From contig NZ_JACHNC010000001.1 of NCBI RefSeq assembly GCF_014205215.1, forward strand, positions 7,188,501 through 7,252,500: DNA of 64,000 nt, written 5' to 3'. The notes under the pieces are model-generated. The model was not told the DNA's origin, did not search any database, and worked only from the letters and a program-made list of their open reading frames with translations. How positions within the stretch are numbered: the stretch's first letter is position 1; the number at the start of each line of letters is the position of its first letter. Positions 25,239 to 33,758 of this stretch are shown here, piece by piece. Made by a program: the position numbers and the translations under genes. This DNA is from Actinoplanes lobatus (GTDB lineage: Bacteria > Actinomycetota > Actinomycetes > Mycobacteriales > Micromonosporaceae).

Positions 25239-25607
25239 ATGGGTGAGGAGGATGGCGGTAACCCGATGCGCCGGGCCTTTACGGCGCTTTCCGTGTCGTA
25301 CGCGGTGGCCTGGTTTCTGCCGGCCGCCCTGGCAGGGCTGCTCGACGACTCGGATCCCGGCGTCCAGCCCGGTTACACCGTCGTCAGCGGCCGGGTGCAG
25401 AGCTGCGCCGGCGATTTCGGATGTCCCACGGGCCCGCCGGACATCGGCGGCATCCTGCAGGACACGGGTCTGGCCCTGCTGCCGAGCCTGCTGGTGGCGG
25501 TGCCGCTCTGCGCGTACCTCGCCCGCGGGTCACGTATCCCGGACCTGGCCGGGGTCGGTGCCGCCCTCACCGGCTGGATGGCTCTCTGCCTGTTCCATCT
25601 TTCCTGA
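25239..25607 (+). CDS. Small membrane protein of unknown function
   Basis: A protein of up to 122 residues with a hydrophobic N-terminal helix (AVAWFLPAALAGLL), a polar middle with two cysteines (VQSCAGDFGCPTGPP), a second helix (LALLPSLLVAVPLCAYLA) and a third (LAGVGAALTGWMALCLF). The two cysteines lie in the predicted extracytoplasmic loop and could form a disulfide. ATG 25239 is taken; ATG 25266, with GAGGAGG upstream at longer spacing, is an alternative. I do not recognise a family. Confidence 0.6.
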   Translation: MGEEDGGNPMRRAFTALSVSYAVAWFLPAALAGLLDDSDPGVQPGYTVVSGRVQSCAGDFGCPTGPPDIGGILQDTGLALLPSLLVAVPLCAYLARGSRIPDLAGVGAALTGWMALCLFHLS

Positions 25608-25641
25608 TCAGCGACGGGTCAGCGATCAGGACGCCAGCCGA

Positions 25642-25788
25642 TCAGGCGGCGGCGAGAAGGTCGGCCGACGGCTCCAGGGACTCCTGCCAGATCGCCCACC
25701 GGGTCTGCGGGCCATGCGACTTCGCTTTGTACATGGTTAGGGCAGCACGGTGCACGACACCGGTCGCCCGTCCCGGGTGATCGGAACA
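25642..25788 (-). pseudogene. GGDEF-domain protein, C-terminal tail relic
   Basis: The minus strand reads ALTMYKAKSHGPQTRWAIWQ followed by about a dozen residues to a stop. The MYKAK-GP-R pattern is the last helix and strand of diguanylate cyclase (GGDEF) domains. Upstream of it no GGDEF sequence continues, so only the very end of a gene remains. Confidence 0.4.
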
Positions 25789-25792
25789 CGGG

Positions 25793-26689
25793 TCAGTCCT
25801 TGATCGAGTCCCGGCCGCGCCGCACGATCAGCGGGTCCGCGGGGTAGACCACCGACGTGTCCTTGCCCTCGTAGTCGAACTGGTCAAGGAAGAACCGCAT
25901 CGCGTTGATCCGGGCACGTTTCTTGTCGTTGCTTCTGATCGAGGTCCACGGGGCGTGATCGGTGTCCGTGTGCGCGATCATCGCCTCCTTGGCGGCGGTG
26001 TAGGCGTCGCTGCGGTCCAGGGACTCGATGTCCATCGGTGAGAGCTTCCACCGGCGTACCGGGTCGATCTGCCGGATCGCGAACCGGGTGCGCTGTTCGG
26101 CGTGGGTCACCGAGAACCACAATTTCGTCAGTGAGAAGCCGCTCTCCACCAGCATCTGCTCAAAGAGCGGGGCCTGCCGCAGGAAAATCTCGTAGTCGCG
26201 GTCGGTGCAGAAACCCATCACCTTCTCGACCCCGGCCCGGTTGTACCAGGACCGATCGAACAGCACGATCTCCCCGGCGGTCGGCAGCTGCGCGACGTAC
26301 CGGTGGAAATACCACTGACCGAGCTCGGTCTCGGTGGGTTTGGTCAGGGCGACCACCCGGGCGGCGCGCGGGTTGAGGTGCTCCATGAACCGCTTGATCG
26401 TGCCGCCCTTGCCGGCGGCGTCGCGGCCCTCGAACAGGATCACGTGCTTGGAACCGGTGTCCTGCGTCCAGTACTGGAACTTCAGCAGCTCGATCTGCAG
26501 CTGATACTTCTCCTGCTCATAGAGGTCGCGATCGAGCCGCCCGGGATAAGGGTAGTCCTCGCGCCAGGTCTCCACCGGATTGCCGCCCGGGTCGATCAGG
26601 TCCGGATCGGAGAGATGCTCGTCATGCCGCACGCTGTAGCCCTCACGCAGCAGATGGTCGAGGTACTCCCGGAACTTCTCCCGTATCAC
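25793..26689 (-). CDS. ppk2: Polyphosphate kinase 2
   Basis: A PPK2-family kinase of 298 residues that transfers phosphate between polyphosphate and nucleotides. Walker A is EGRDAAGKGGTIKRF, Walker B is IVLFDRSWYNRAGVE, and the lid region FSVTHAEQRTRFAIRQIDPVRRWKLSPMD is typical of one-domain class I enzymes. The GTG at 26689 begins the conserved REKFREYLDHL helix; a TTG 22 codons upstream is possible but has no ribosome-binding site. Its upstream neighbours are a DUF3349 protein and the PiT phosphate transporter, all in the same orientation, which suggests a phosphate-storage operon. Confidence 0.93.
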   Translation of the reverse strand: MIREKFREYLDHLLREGYSVRHDEHLSDPDLIDPGGNPVETWREDYPYPGRLDRDLYEQEKYQLQIELLKFQYWTQDTGSKHVILFEGRDAAGKGGTIKRFMEHLNPRAARVVALTKPTETELGQWYFHRYVAQLPTAGEIVLFDRSWYNRAGVEKVMGFCTDRDYEIFLRQAPLFEQMLVESGFSLTKLWFSVTHAEQRTRFAIRQIDPVRRWKLSPMDIESLDRSDAYTAAKEAMIAHTDTDHAPWTSIRSNDKKRARINAMRFFLDQFDYEGKDTSVVYPADPLIVRRGRDSIKD

Positions 26690-26776
26690 CCTACGAGTAT
26701 CGGTCCCCGTGATCCTTGCTGTGGTAGCGAGGAGGTGAACGAACGGGCACGTCAATACGTCGGACCGATCGCACGC

Positions 26777-27097
26777 TCAGTCGAGCGGCGGGTCGGCCAG
26801 CGGCCATCCTCCGGCCGCGAGGTGGGCGGAGACCCGGACGACGTCCTCGGGCAGCGCCGGCTGCAGAACCGCGGTCTTGATCATCTGTTCGATGTCGTCC
26901 GCGCTGACCGGCTCGCCGTTGGGGACGGATTCGTCCGCGAGGCTCCGGGCGATCGCACGGACCTCGTCCTCGGTGAGCTTGCGCTGCAGCAGCCCGAGCA
27001 GCACCACGTAGTCCTGCCGTGGAACCCCGGTCGGGTACCCGGCGCGCAGCCATCCCACGGCACGGCGCAGGAAGCTCGACCTCTGGTCACTCACCAC
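26777..27097 (-). CDS. DUF3349-family small protein
   Basis: A protein of about 106 residues matching the actinobacterial DUF3349 family: FLRRAVGWLRAGYPTGVPRQDYVVLLGLLQRKLTEDEV is its hallmark, followed by a short helical tail (ADDIEQMIKTAVLQPALPEDV). GTG 27097 is preceded by GAGGAA at good spacing; a GTG at 27109 that overlaps the upstream stop is the alternative. The function of the family is unknown. It lies between a small membrane protein gene and ppk2. Confidence 0.85.
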   Translation of the reverse strand: MVSDQRSSFLRRAVGWLRAGYPTGVPRQDYVVLLGLLQRKLTEDEVRAIARSLADESVPNGEPVSADDIEQMIKTAVLQPALPEDVVRVSAHLAAGGWPLADPPLD

Positions 27098-27105
27098 AGA
27101 ATTCC

Positions 27106-27417
27106 TCACTTATCGACGATCGTCGGGAACACGTGCTCGAAACTCAGTGTCTTGCCGAGGCCGGACGCGACGATGAACGCTATCCCCAGGGCCACGCCGA
27201 GCAGTACCGTCGCGAACAGGATCCACGCGACGACGGTGCCGATGCGGTGCGGTGCCGGACCGGCCACGCCGCTCTCGTGCACCTCCGCGTCGCCGCCGGC
27301 GCCGTAGGCGAGCGCACGCACGCCGAGCCCGAACAGCGCCGGCAGACCGGCACCGAGGACGAGGCTGACCAGCAGCACCCGCCAGGCGCCCTCGACGGCG
27401 AATTCCAGGTTGTGCAT
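27106..27417 (-). CDS. Small two-helix membrane protein downstream of the phosphate transporter
   Basis: A protein of 103 residues with two strong membrane helices (VLLVSLVLGAGLPALFGLGVRALAY and GTVVAWILFATVLLGVALGIAFIVASGL) joined by an acidic loop. It starts 11 bases after the stop of the PiT transporter gene and overlaps or abuts the DUF3349 gene, so it is part of that operon. PiT genes in many bacteria are paired with a PhoU-like DUF47 protein; here this small membrane protein takes that place. It may be an accessory subunit; that is inference. Confidence 0.82.
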   Translation of the reverse strand: MHNLEFAVEGAWRVLLVSLVLGAGLPALFGLGVRALAYGAGGDAEVHESGVAGPAPHRIGTVVAWILFATVLLGVALGIAFIVASGLGKTLSFEHVFPTIVDK

Positions 27418-27428
27418 GATCCGGCCTC

Positions 27429-28649
27429 TCAATCGCCGGCGCCGACCGGCGTACGGCCCCGGGTCGACGCGTCCTGCCACTCGTCGTTGACGTTCGTGTG
27501 GTTCACCGGCGTCCGGCGCGAGCGCAGGTACATCGCCGCGGCCGCGGCGACCAGCAGCGCGAAGATCAGCACCGCGCCCGGGAGCCCGCCGACCAGGTCG
27601 CCGATCCACCACATGCCGGCGCCGACCCCGGCCGCGGCCGGGATCGTGACCAGCCAGGCGACCACCATCCGCCCGGCCACCGCCCACCGCACGGCGGCAC
27701 CGCGCCGGCCGACCCCGCTGCCGAGGATCGACCCGGTGGCGACCTGGGTGGTGGACAGCGCGAAGCCCAGATGGCTGGAGGAGAGGATGACCGCGGCCGA
27801 CGCCGACTCGGCCGCAAAGCCCTGCGGCGGGGCGATCTCCACCAGACCCTTGCCGAGGGTACGCATGATCCGCCAACCGCCCAGGTAGGTGCCGAACGAG
27901 ATCGCCAGGGCGCAGACCAGCTTCACCCAGAACGGGATGTCGTCGGTGTCGGTCCACTCGCCCGCCGCGATGAGAGCAAGCGTGATCACACCCATGGTCT
28001 TCTGCGCGTCATTGGTGCCGTGCGCCAGTGACACCAGCGAGGCGCTGCCGATCTGACCCCACCGGAACCCGCTGTCGGTGAACCGCGCCGCGACGCCCGT
28101 GGTGACCTTGTAGATCAACCAGGTGCCGACCGCGGCGACCACCCCCGCGATCACCGGCGACATCACCGCGGGCAGCAACACCTTGCCGATCACGCCGTCG
28201 AGCTTCGACCCGTTACCGCTCCAGTTCACTCCGGCCCACCCGAGGCCCGCGATCGTGGCGCCGATCAGTCCGCCGAACAGCGCGTGCGACGAACTCGACG
28301 GCAGCCCGAGCAGCCAGGTGAACAGGTTCCAGACGATGCCGCCGACCAACCCGGCCAGCACGATCAGCAGCAGCGCGAAGCCACCGTCGCCGATGAGTTC
28401 CGGCTTGGGAGCCCCGTCCGGGTTCTGGATCTTCACTACCGCGTTGGTGACCGTCAGGGCCACCTCGATGGAGAGAAACGCCCCGATCAGGTTCAGCGTC
28501 CCGGACAGGGCCACCGCCACCTTCGGCCGCAGCGCACCGGTGGCGACAGAGGTCGCCATCGCGTTCGCCGTGTCGTGGAACCCGTTGGTGAAGTCGAATG
28601 CGAGCGCGGTGACGACCACCAAGGCGAGAAGGACAGCGGTTTCGGTCAC
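27429..28649 (-). CDS. Inorganic phosphate transporter, PiT family
   Basis: A permease of 406 residues. The two PiT signature repeats are seen: ALAFDFTNGFHDTANAMATSVATGAL at the N-terminus, and SLVSLAHGTNDAQKTMGVITLAL in the second half, each with its GxxDxANxxxT-type core. About ten hydrophobic helices are present, ending with LPGAVLIFALLVAAAAAMYL. It imports phosphate with protons at low affinity. It is the first gene of a likely operon with the two-helix protein, DUF3349 protein and polyphosphate kinase 2. Confidence 0.95.
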   Translation of the reverse strand: MTETAVLLALVVVTALAFDFTNGFHDTANAMATSVATGALRPKVAVALSGTLNLIGAFLSIEVALTVTNAVVKIQNPDGAPKPELIGDGGFALLLIVLAGLVGGIVWNLFTWLLGLPSSSSHALFGGLIGATIAGLGWAGVNWSGNGSKLDGVIGKVLLPAVMSPVIAGVVAAVGTWLIYKVTTGVAARFTDSGFRWGQIGSASLVSLAHGTNDAQKTMGVITLALIAAGEWTDTDDIPFWVKLVCALAISFGTYLGGWRIMRTLGKGLVEIAPPQGFAAESASAAVILSSSHLGFALSTTQVATGSILGSGVGRRGAAVRWAVAGRMVVAWLVTIPAAAGVGAGMWWIGDLVGGLPGAVLIFALLVAAAAAMYLRSRRTPVNHTNVNDEWQDASTRGRTPVGAGD

Positions 28650-28834
28650 CCCTGGATCGTCATCCCGGTGACGGCCGATGGAAAGCGGAGGCGGCAGGCC
28701 GGGACAAGAGTTCGATGCCGGGCCACCCGCCCTTCATCTCCTGCCCAACCACCGGTAGACAACCGGGCCAGGCAGCGACCTGTTGACCGGACGAGTCACC
28801 ATGACGAGAGCCGACATTCCATTCAGGAGTGGCA

Positions 28835-30577
28835 ATGTATCAACGCGATACGTTCGGGCCGTACCGGATAGCCACACGCGTGCGGGTGATCGGGGCGGTC
28901 ATACTGGCCGCCCCGATCTTGGGGTTGATCGGGGTCGTGTTCGACGAGGACGCCGGGCTGCCGTTGCGGGCGACCTTCATCGTCGTGTTCGGCGCGATGG
29001 TCGTGCTGGTGCCGTGGCTGTGGTCAGCGAACACCCGGGCCGATGCCGACGGCATCGAGGTGCGGCTGTTGTGGATGCGGCGACGCATCCCGTGGCGAGA
29101 GGTACAGGATATCCGGGTCGAGGCGAGCCTCGAGGCGGAAGCGTTCGGGGCAGGCGCGACCAGGTACGCGGTCGTCTACGACGCCGTACCGCGGCGCCGG
29201 TTCCTGGTCGCCGTCGACAACCTTCAACTCGCGTCGGACGGCCGGGACGTCGACGCCGAGGTCGAGGCACTGCGGGGTGCCTGGGAGCGGCATCGAGGGC
29301 CGGACTGGCGGCTGCTCCCGGCGGCGGTGGCGCTGATCCGGGACCGGGAACGGTACGGCGATCCGTTCACCCGCGCCATGCGCACCTCGCTTGTCGGCGT
29401 CGTCGCGGCCCTCGTGCTCGTGCTCGGCGGGCTCTTCGTCGGCGCGCCCGAGTGGGATAGTCCGTGGGCCTGGCCGTTCCATCCGGTGATGTTCCTGATC
29501 CTGCCCGCCGTCGCGGTCGTCGTCAGCCTGGTCCGCTCGTACTCTCGCGCGCGGCGGCGGATCGCAGCGACCGCCACGGCCACGGGTTCCCTACCGGAGG
29601 CGGATACGGCTGAAACGGCATTCCGAGTCACCCCCGGCGGCATCGTGCTCGGGGTCGCGAGCTCGCCCGAAGGTACCCGGGTCGCGGTGGTGACCATGGT
29701 GGACGCGAGCGCGCCGAACATCGTCGCCGAGTACGCGGTCGACGATGCCGACGCGCCACTGCGTACCTGGTCGGTGCCCGGTCCGTGGGTGACCGACGTG
29801 CTGCACCTCGGCCATACGATCGTGCTCCGGGTCGAGGAGTTCATGGGTGGCACCCGCCTGGTCCGTCTCACGGGGGAGACGCCGGCCGACTTCGGCGGCG
29901 GGATCCCGGTAGGCGCGCTGCGCCAACTACCCGGCGGCTTCGTCTGCGTGACCGGCGACGACGTTCTCTCGCTGGCGGCCGCCGGCCACGGCGAGCTGCA
30001 TCCGATGATGTTGGATCGCGTGCCCTCGGGGACGGACGTCTGGACGATCGCGACCGATCCGGAGACCGGGCTTGTCGCGCTCGGCGGACGCGCTCTGGTC
30101 GTGCTCGATGTGCGGACCGGTGAAGTCGTCGCCTGCGCATCCCCGCCCCGCCGACACGACGTCGTCGGCGCCGTCGTGTTCGTCGGTGCCGGCCGGATCG
30201 TCACCCGGCTCGGCCGACCGGACGGCACCGGAAGGTACGAAACGCTCGCGTCCTGGCAGCTCGACGGTACGACATTGGTGTACGAGACCGCGGCGCCGAT
30301 CGTCACCTGGGGCAGTGCCTGGCCGGCCGCGATACCCGCGCTGGGCCTGGTGGCCACCGTCATGTTCGGTGCGAAGCCGCACCAGGGCGGGCCGGTGCTG
30401 TGCTACGACGCGGCCACGCTGACCCCGGTCCCGGTGCCGTTCGCCCGCGACAGGGTCACTCACCTCCCGTCGTCGCCGGCCGGCGGCCTGCTGCCGATGA
30501 TCCGGCGGCAGGAGCCGGGCGCGGAGTACGACGACACCGCAGAGCTGCTGCGGCTTGCGGCGAAGCCACTCCGGTAA
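28835..30577 (+). CDS. Membrane protein with bacterial PH domain and C-terminal beta-propeller-like region
   Basis: A protein of 580 residues. Two N-terminal helices (VIGAVILAAPILGLIGVVF and ATFIVVFGAMVVLVPWLW) precede a bPH-type segment (NTRADADGIEVRLLWMRRRIPWREVQDIRV), known from actinobacterial low-molecular-weight antigen CFP-6 relatives. Two more helices follow at about 190-240. The last 330 residues are beta-rich with repeating GxxLVxLDxRTGEVV-like blades, as in WD40/PQQ-type propellers. ATG 28835 is preceded by AGGAG. No function is assigned; the layout suggests a membrane-tethered scaffold or sensor. Confidence 0.8.
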   Translation: MYQRDTFGPYRIATRVRVIGAVILAAPILGLIGVVFDEDAGLPLRATFIVVFGAMVVLVPWLWSANTRADADGIEVRLLWMRRRIPWREVQDIRVEASLEAEAFGAGATRYAVVYDAVPRRRFLVAVDNLQLASDGRDVDAEVEALRGAWERHRGPDWRLLPAAVALIRDRERYGDPFTRAMRTSLVGVVAALVLVLGGLFVGAPEWDSPWAWPFHPVMFLILPAVAVVVSLVRSYSRARRRIAATATATGSLPEADTAETAFRVTPGGIVLGVASSPEGTRVAVVTMVDASAPNIVAEYAVDDADAPLRTWSVPGPWVTDVLHLGHTIVLRVEEFMGGTRLVRLTGETPADFGGGIPVGALRQLPGGFVCVTGDDVLSLAAAGHGELHPMMLDRVPSGTDVWTIATDPETGLVALGGRALVVLDVRTGEVVACASPPRRHDVVGAVVFVGAGRIVTRLGRPDGTGRYETLASWQLDGTTLVYETAAPIVTWGSAWPAAIPALGLVATVMFGAKPHQGGPVLCYDAATLTPVPVPFARDRVTHLPSSPAGGLLPMIRRQEPGAEYDDTAELLRLAAKPLR

Positions 30578-30772
30578 CAGCCAGCCGAGAGGATCCGCAG
30601 CGATGCCTGCCGCCTTACCGGAACGAGGCTGGCGCGGAGTTGCGGGCGCTCGACGGCGGTAATCCCTGTCCGGGTGGGCGGGACGAATAGCTGACTCCGG
30701 TTTCGAGGCGGCCGATCTCGACGCGTAGAACCTCGGCGGCCTGGGAGTGCCCGGCCTGATCGACATGGAGCA

Positions 30773-30805
30773 GCGGCAGCCACCCAGCACGGGGGTGGCT
30801 GCCGC
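30773..30805 (-). terminator. Hairpin terminator after the phospholipase gene
   Basis: GCGGCAGCCACCC and its complement form a 13-bp stem around a 7-base loop, 26 bases beyond the minus-strand stop. It also stands 196 bases after the convergent plus-strand gene and could serve both. Confidence 0.75.
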
Positions 30806-30830
30806 CGGTGGTTTGTCGTTGCGGGTCGGG

Positions 30831-31418
30831 TCAGACGGTGGCGTTTGCGGGGAGTAGTTCGGCTGCCGCGTCGATGTCGGCGGGGCTGACCGAGCCGGCT
30901 GAGCCGAAGATGGCGACGGCCTGGTAGTAGGTCCACGCCAAGCTGTTGCAGGCCGGCCGGACCGCGGTCGAGTAGGTGGCACACTTACGTTTGAGATCTT
31001 CGTAGAACGCCGAGTCCAGTCGGCTCTTGTTGGCGTCGAAGGCGCTCATCTCTTTGTAGTTGCGGTAGCCGAAGTCGTGTCGCGCGCAGGCGAGGGTGAA
31101 ATCGAAGCCGAGTGGGTTGTCCGGGCTGCTCGAGCAGTAGTCGGTGCTCCAGTTGAACGCGTACGCCGCCCAAGCGCTCTGGTTCTGCCTGGCGGCGTTC
31201 CAGCTGTTGTAGCTGGAGACGCTGGTCTGGGTGAAGGAGGACAGGACCGCCAGCTTCTCCGCGGGGGTCACGGCGGCCGCCGGGCCGGCAACGCCGAAGA
31301 CGGTCAGGGTGGCGAACAGTGCGACGAGTAGGGATCGCAGGGATGCGCGCCGGATGGGCGCGCCGCCGGTGGGTGTGGAGTGAGCGACAGCTACCGCGAT
31401 CGGTCGTGACACGAGCAT
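30831..31418 (-). CDS. Secreted prokaryotic phospholipase A2
   Basis: A protein of 195 residues with an N-terminal signal region (hydrophobic LLVALFATLTVFGVAGPAAA, cleavage near residue 49). The mature part matches the bacterial PLA2 family: TDYCSSSPDNPLGFDFTLACARHDFGYRNYK with the catalytic His-Asp pair (about residues 113-114), and later cysteines in KRKCATYSTAVRPACNSLA. It would hydrolyse the sn-2 ester of phospholipids outside the cell. The signal peptide is preceded by about 25 extra residues, so a later start is possible. An AT-rich patch around 31550 (two ATTAAT) lies in its upstream region. Confidence 0.92.
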   Translation of the reverse strand: MLVSRPIAVAVAHSTPTGGAPIRRASLRSLLVALFATLTVFGVAGPAAAVTPAEKLAVLSSFTQTSVSSYNSWNAARQNQSAWAAYAFNWSTDYCSSSPDNPLGFDFTLACARHDFGYRNYKEMSAFDANKSRLDSAFYEDLKRKCATYSTAVRPACNSLAWTYYQAVAIFGSAGSVSPADIDAAAELLPANATV

Positions 31419-31558
31419 CCAGGACTCCTAAGAATCGGTCCACCCGCTGGTGGGATGGGCTGCCGGTGGATGGTCGGTTGGTTCGGCACCATTCGCGCCG
31501 TCCTCCCGAACGATGACTAAGCCTGGGCTCGCAATGCGGACGAAACAGCACCAATAAA

Positions 31559-32047
31559 TTAATGATCGTCTATTAATGCGGGAACTGTGCCGCACTTACC
31601 ATGCTCAGCGGCAGATCCTGATGGCCTTATCGGTGACTGGCCTCGCCTTGCAAGTCGGCTTCGATTCGAACGGCTGCCGCGACCAGGTCTCGGTTCTCTT
31701 CGTCGAACGCGACCAGAAGGATTCTGCGGACGGCGGTAGCTGTCGACCGGATGGCGTTTACCGCGATCCGGGCCGACGGTGTGGATGATGTGCCGCACCG
31801 GCGAGTTCGAGTCGAAGGCGGGGGTGGGGCCTGGCCGCCGGCTTGGTCAGGGTCGCCGCGGTCCATCTCGCTGGCCTGACCTGACCGGGTCCACCGCACG
31901 GCTGCCGGTACGGCCAGGCCGGTAAGGAGAAACAGTGCGGCGAGGACGTACCAGCCCGGCGTTCTCCAGGTGATGCAGAGCCCGATCAACAACCCTGACC
32001 GGATGGTCTCGGCCAGCCCGGCCCCGAGTCCGAAAATTCCCCAGGTA
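31559..32047. other. Region without a secure gene; possible small membrane-protein frame on the minus strand
   Basis: A minus-strand frame (32079-31627) encodes two hydrophobic stretches (SGLLIGLCITWR and WYVLAALFLLTGLAVPAAV) followed by a proline/arginine-rich tail of low plausibility. It overlaps the glycosyltransferase gene end by about 30 bases and I recognise no family. It may be the decayed end of a membrane protein. Confidence 0.3.
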
Positions 32048-33208
32048 CTAGCTAGCCGGCCGCAACTTCGGATTCCCACCGGCTACCGACGTCCTGCCCT
32101 CGGGCAGACTTGCCATAGCGGCACGGTAGTGCCCGATCAGCTGGTCGCCGACCGCGGACCAGCTGCGGCCTTCGATCGCTGCTCGGCCCGCGGCGCCGAA
32201 CGCGGCCCGCATCTCGCGGTCCGCGGCCAGTGCCGCGACGGCCGCTGTGAAACCGGCCGCTTCGAAGGGCGGCACCAGCAGGCCGGTACGTTCGTGGGTG
32301 ACCAGGTCGAGTGGCCCGCCGAGGGCGGGTGCCACCACGGGAACGCCACTGGCCATCGCCTCCTGCACTGTCAGCCCGAACGTCTCGTACGGGCCGGTGT
32401 GCGCGAAAACATCCAGGCTGGCATACAGCTGGGCCAGCTGTGCGCCGTGCCGTACCCCGACGAAGACCGCGCTGGGCAATGCCCTGCGTAACGGCGCCGC
32501 CGCGGGCCCGTCGCCGACGATGACCAGTCGGACGCCCGGTAGCCGGCTCGCCTCAGCCAGCAGGTGCACCTGCTTCTCCACGGCCAGACGCCCGACGAAT
32601 CCGATCAGGACCTCGCCGTTCGGCGCGAGTGCGCGATGCAGTCCTGCGTCACGGTGCCGTGGGTGGAACCGGGCGTCGTCCACGCCGTGTCGCCACAGAT
32701 GGACCCGGTGGACGCCGTGTGCAGCGAGTTTGTGGACTGAGCTGGTGGAGGGCGCGAGGGTGCGCTCTGCCGAGTTGTGTACCGCCCGGATCCACCGCCA
32801 CGCGGCGGTTTCGGTCATGCCGACGCCGTATGCGTGAGCGTACGCGGCGATGTCGGTCTGATAGACCGCCACGGCGGGTACCCTCAGCGACTTCGCGGCT
32901 GCCGCAGCCCAGGCACCCAGAACGAACGGGCTGGCCAGATGGACCACCTCGGCTCGGTGGATCCGGATCGCCGCGCTGAGCGCAGGGGTGGGCAGCCCCA
33001 GGCGGATCTTCGGGTAGCCCGGCATCGGCACCGACGGTATCCGCACCACCGGGTACGGCATATCAACGGGGACCCGGTGGGTGACTTGAGGGGCGATCAC
33101 CATCGGTTCGTGCCCACGACGCAGCAGGTGGTCCGCCGCGTGAACGACCGAGTTCGCGACACCGTTGACGTCAGGCAGGAACGACTCCGTGACGAGCGCG
33201 ATTCGCAT
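32048..33208 (-). CDS. GT4-family glycosyltransferase, MgtA/PimB-like
   Basis: A glycosyltransferase of 386 residues. The N-terminal half has RIALVTESFLPDVNGVANSVVHAADHLLRRGHEP, and the C-terminal half has IGFVGRLAVEKQVHLLAEA, LVIVGDGPAAAPLRRAL and the EAMASGVPVVAPALGGPLDLV block with the E-x7-E type nucleotide-sugar site. It closely follows the pattern of GDP-mannose-dependent alpha-mannosyltransferases that build mannosylated glycolipids in actinobacteria. ATG 33208 is where homology begins. It acts at the cytoplasmic face of the membrane. No other glycolipid gene lies next to it. Confidence 0.92.
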   Translation of the reverse strand: MRIALVTESFLPDVNGVANSVVHAADHLLRRGHEPMVIAPQVTHRVPVDMPYPVVRIPSVPMPGYPKIRLGLPTPALSAAIRIHRAEVVHLASPFVLGAWAAAAAKSLRVPAVAVYQTDIAAYAHAYGVGMTETAAWRWIRAVHNSAERTLAPSTSSVHKLAAHGVHRVHLWRHGVDDARFHPRHRDAGLHRALAPNGEVLIGFVGRLAVEKQVHLLAEASRLPGVRLVIVGDGPAAAPLRRALPSAVFVGVRHGAQLAQLYASLDVFAHTGPYETFGLTVQEAMASGVPVVAPALGGPLDLVTHERTGLLVPPFEAAGFTAAVAALAADREMRAAFGAAGRAAIEGRSWSAVGDQLIGHYRAAMASLPEGRTSVAGGNPKLRPAS

Positions 33209-33327
33209 GCCCACACGATGAAAGGCATCGGCGCTCCACCGGGCCACCCCAGCATGGCCGAGAGTTGAACCCCCGACGACAACTTGCAGGGTGTAATCGA
33301 CGCCGAACCGCCGCTCGATCAGCTTCC

Positions 33328-33466
33328 ATGCAGGGCACGGGCATTCTCTGCACCATCGGCGGCCCGGTAGTCCGCGGTAAGCCCGGCTCCAAGATCCACG
33401 CGATCGGTGATCGGAACGGGCTTCCGCTGTACGCCGACATCTCGGCTGCGACGCTGGCCTCGGCGC
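33328..33466 (+). mobile_element. IS5-family transposase fragment
   Basis: The plus strand reads GTGILCTIGGPVVRGKPGSKIHAIGDRNGLPLYADISAATL, the DDE-domain segment of IS5-type transposases (pattern RGKPGSKxHxxxDRxGLPL). Only about 45 codons remain and no terminal repeats were found. Confidence 0.65.
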
Positions 33467-33476
33467 ACTGTTGCGT

Positions 33477-33758
33477 TTACAGGCGCATGGTCTTCCCGAT
33501 CGGATCGAGGTCGAAGGCGATCAGGCCGGTCTGAACTGCCAGCAGCCCGTTCAGGACATCGGTGGCTTCGTCAGCAGAGTCGACCTCCATGAACAGCACG
33601 ACTCCAGGAACGTCTCCTACCTTGAGCGCATACTCGGTCACGACTCGGTGACGTACCAGATCCCAGGCTGCAGCCGAGAACCCGTTCTCGTCGATGAACT
33701 TGGCGATCTGCTGTGCCGTGACCCCGTCTGCGGGACGCGAATTGGCCATGTACCGCAT
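33477..33758 (-). CDS. Small alpha/beta-barrel (muconolactone-isomerase-like) protein
   Basis: A protein of 93 residues: RYMANSRPADGVTAQQIAKFIDENGFSAAAWDLVRHRVVTEYALKVGDVPGVVLFMEVDSADEATDVLNGLLAVQTGLIAFDLDPIG. The pattern of an N-terminal strand, helix, strand with VVLFMEVDSADEA, and GLIAFDLDPI corresponds to the dimeric ferredoxin-like superfamily that includes muconolactone isomerase and similar small proteins of unknown role. The ATG is preceded by GGAGGA. The neighbouring IS fragment shows that the local context is rearranged. Confidence 0.75.
   Translation of the reverse strand: MRYMANSRPADGVTAQQIAKFIDENGFSAAAWDLVRHRVVTEYALKVGDVPGVVLFMEVDSADEATDVLNGLLAVQTGLIAFDLDPIGKTMRL

Noticed and set aside
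30578..30772. VOC/glyoxalase-like or regulator fragment on the minus strand
   Set aside because: Short suggestive stretches exist but no frame holds a convincing family pattern.
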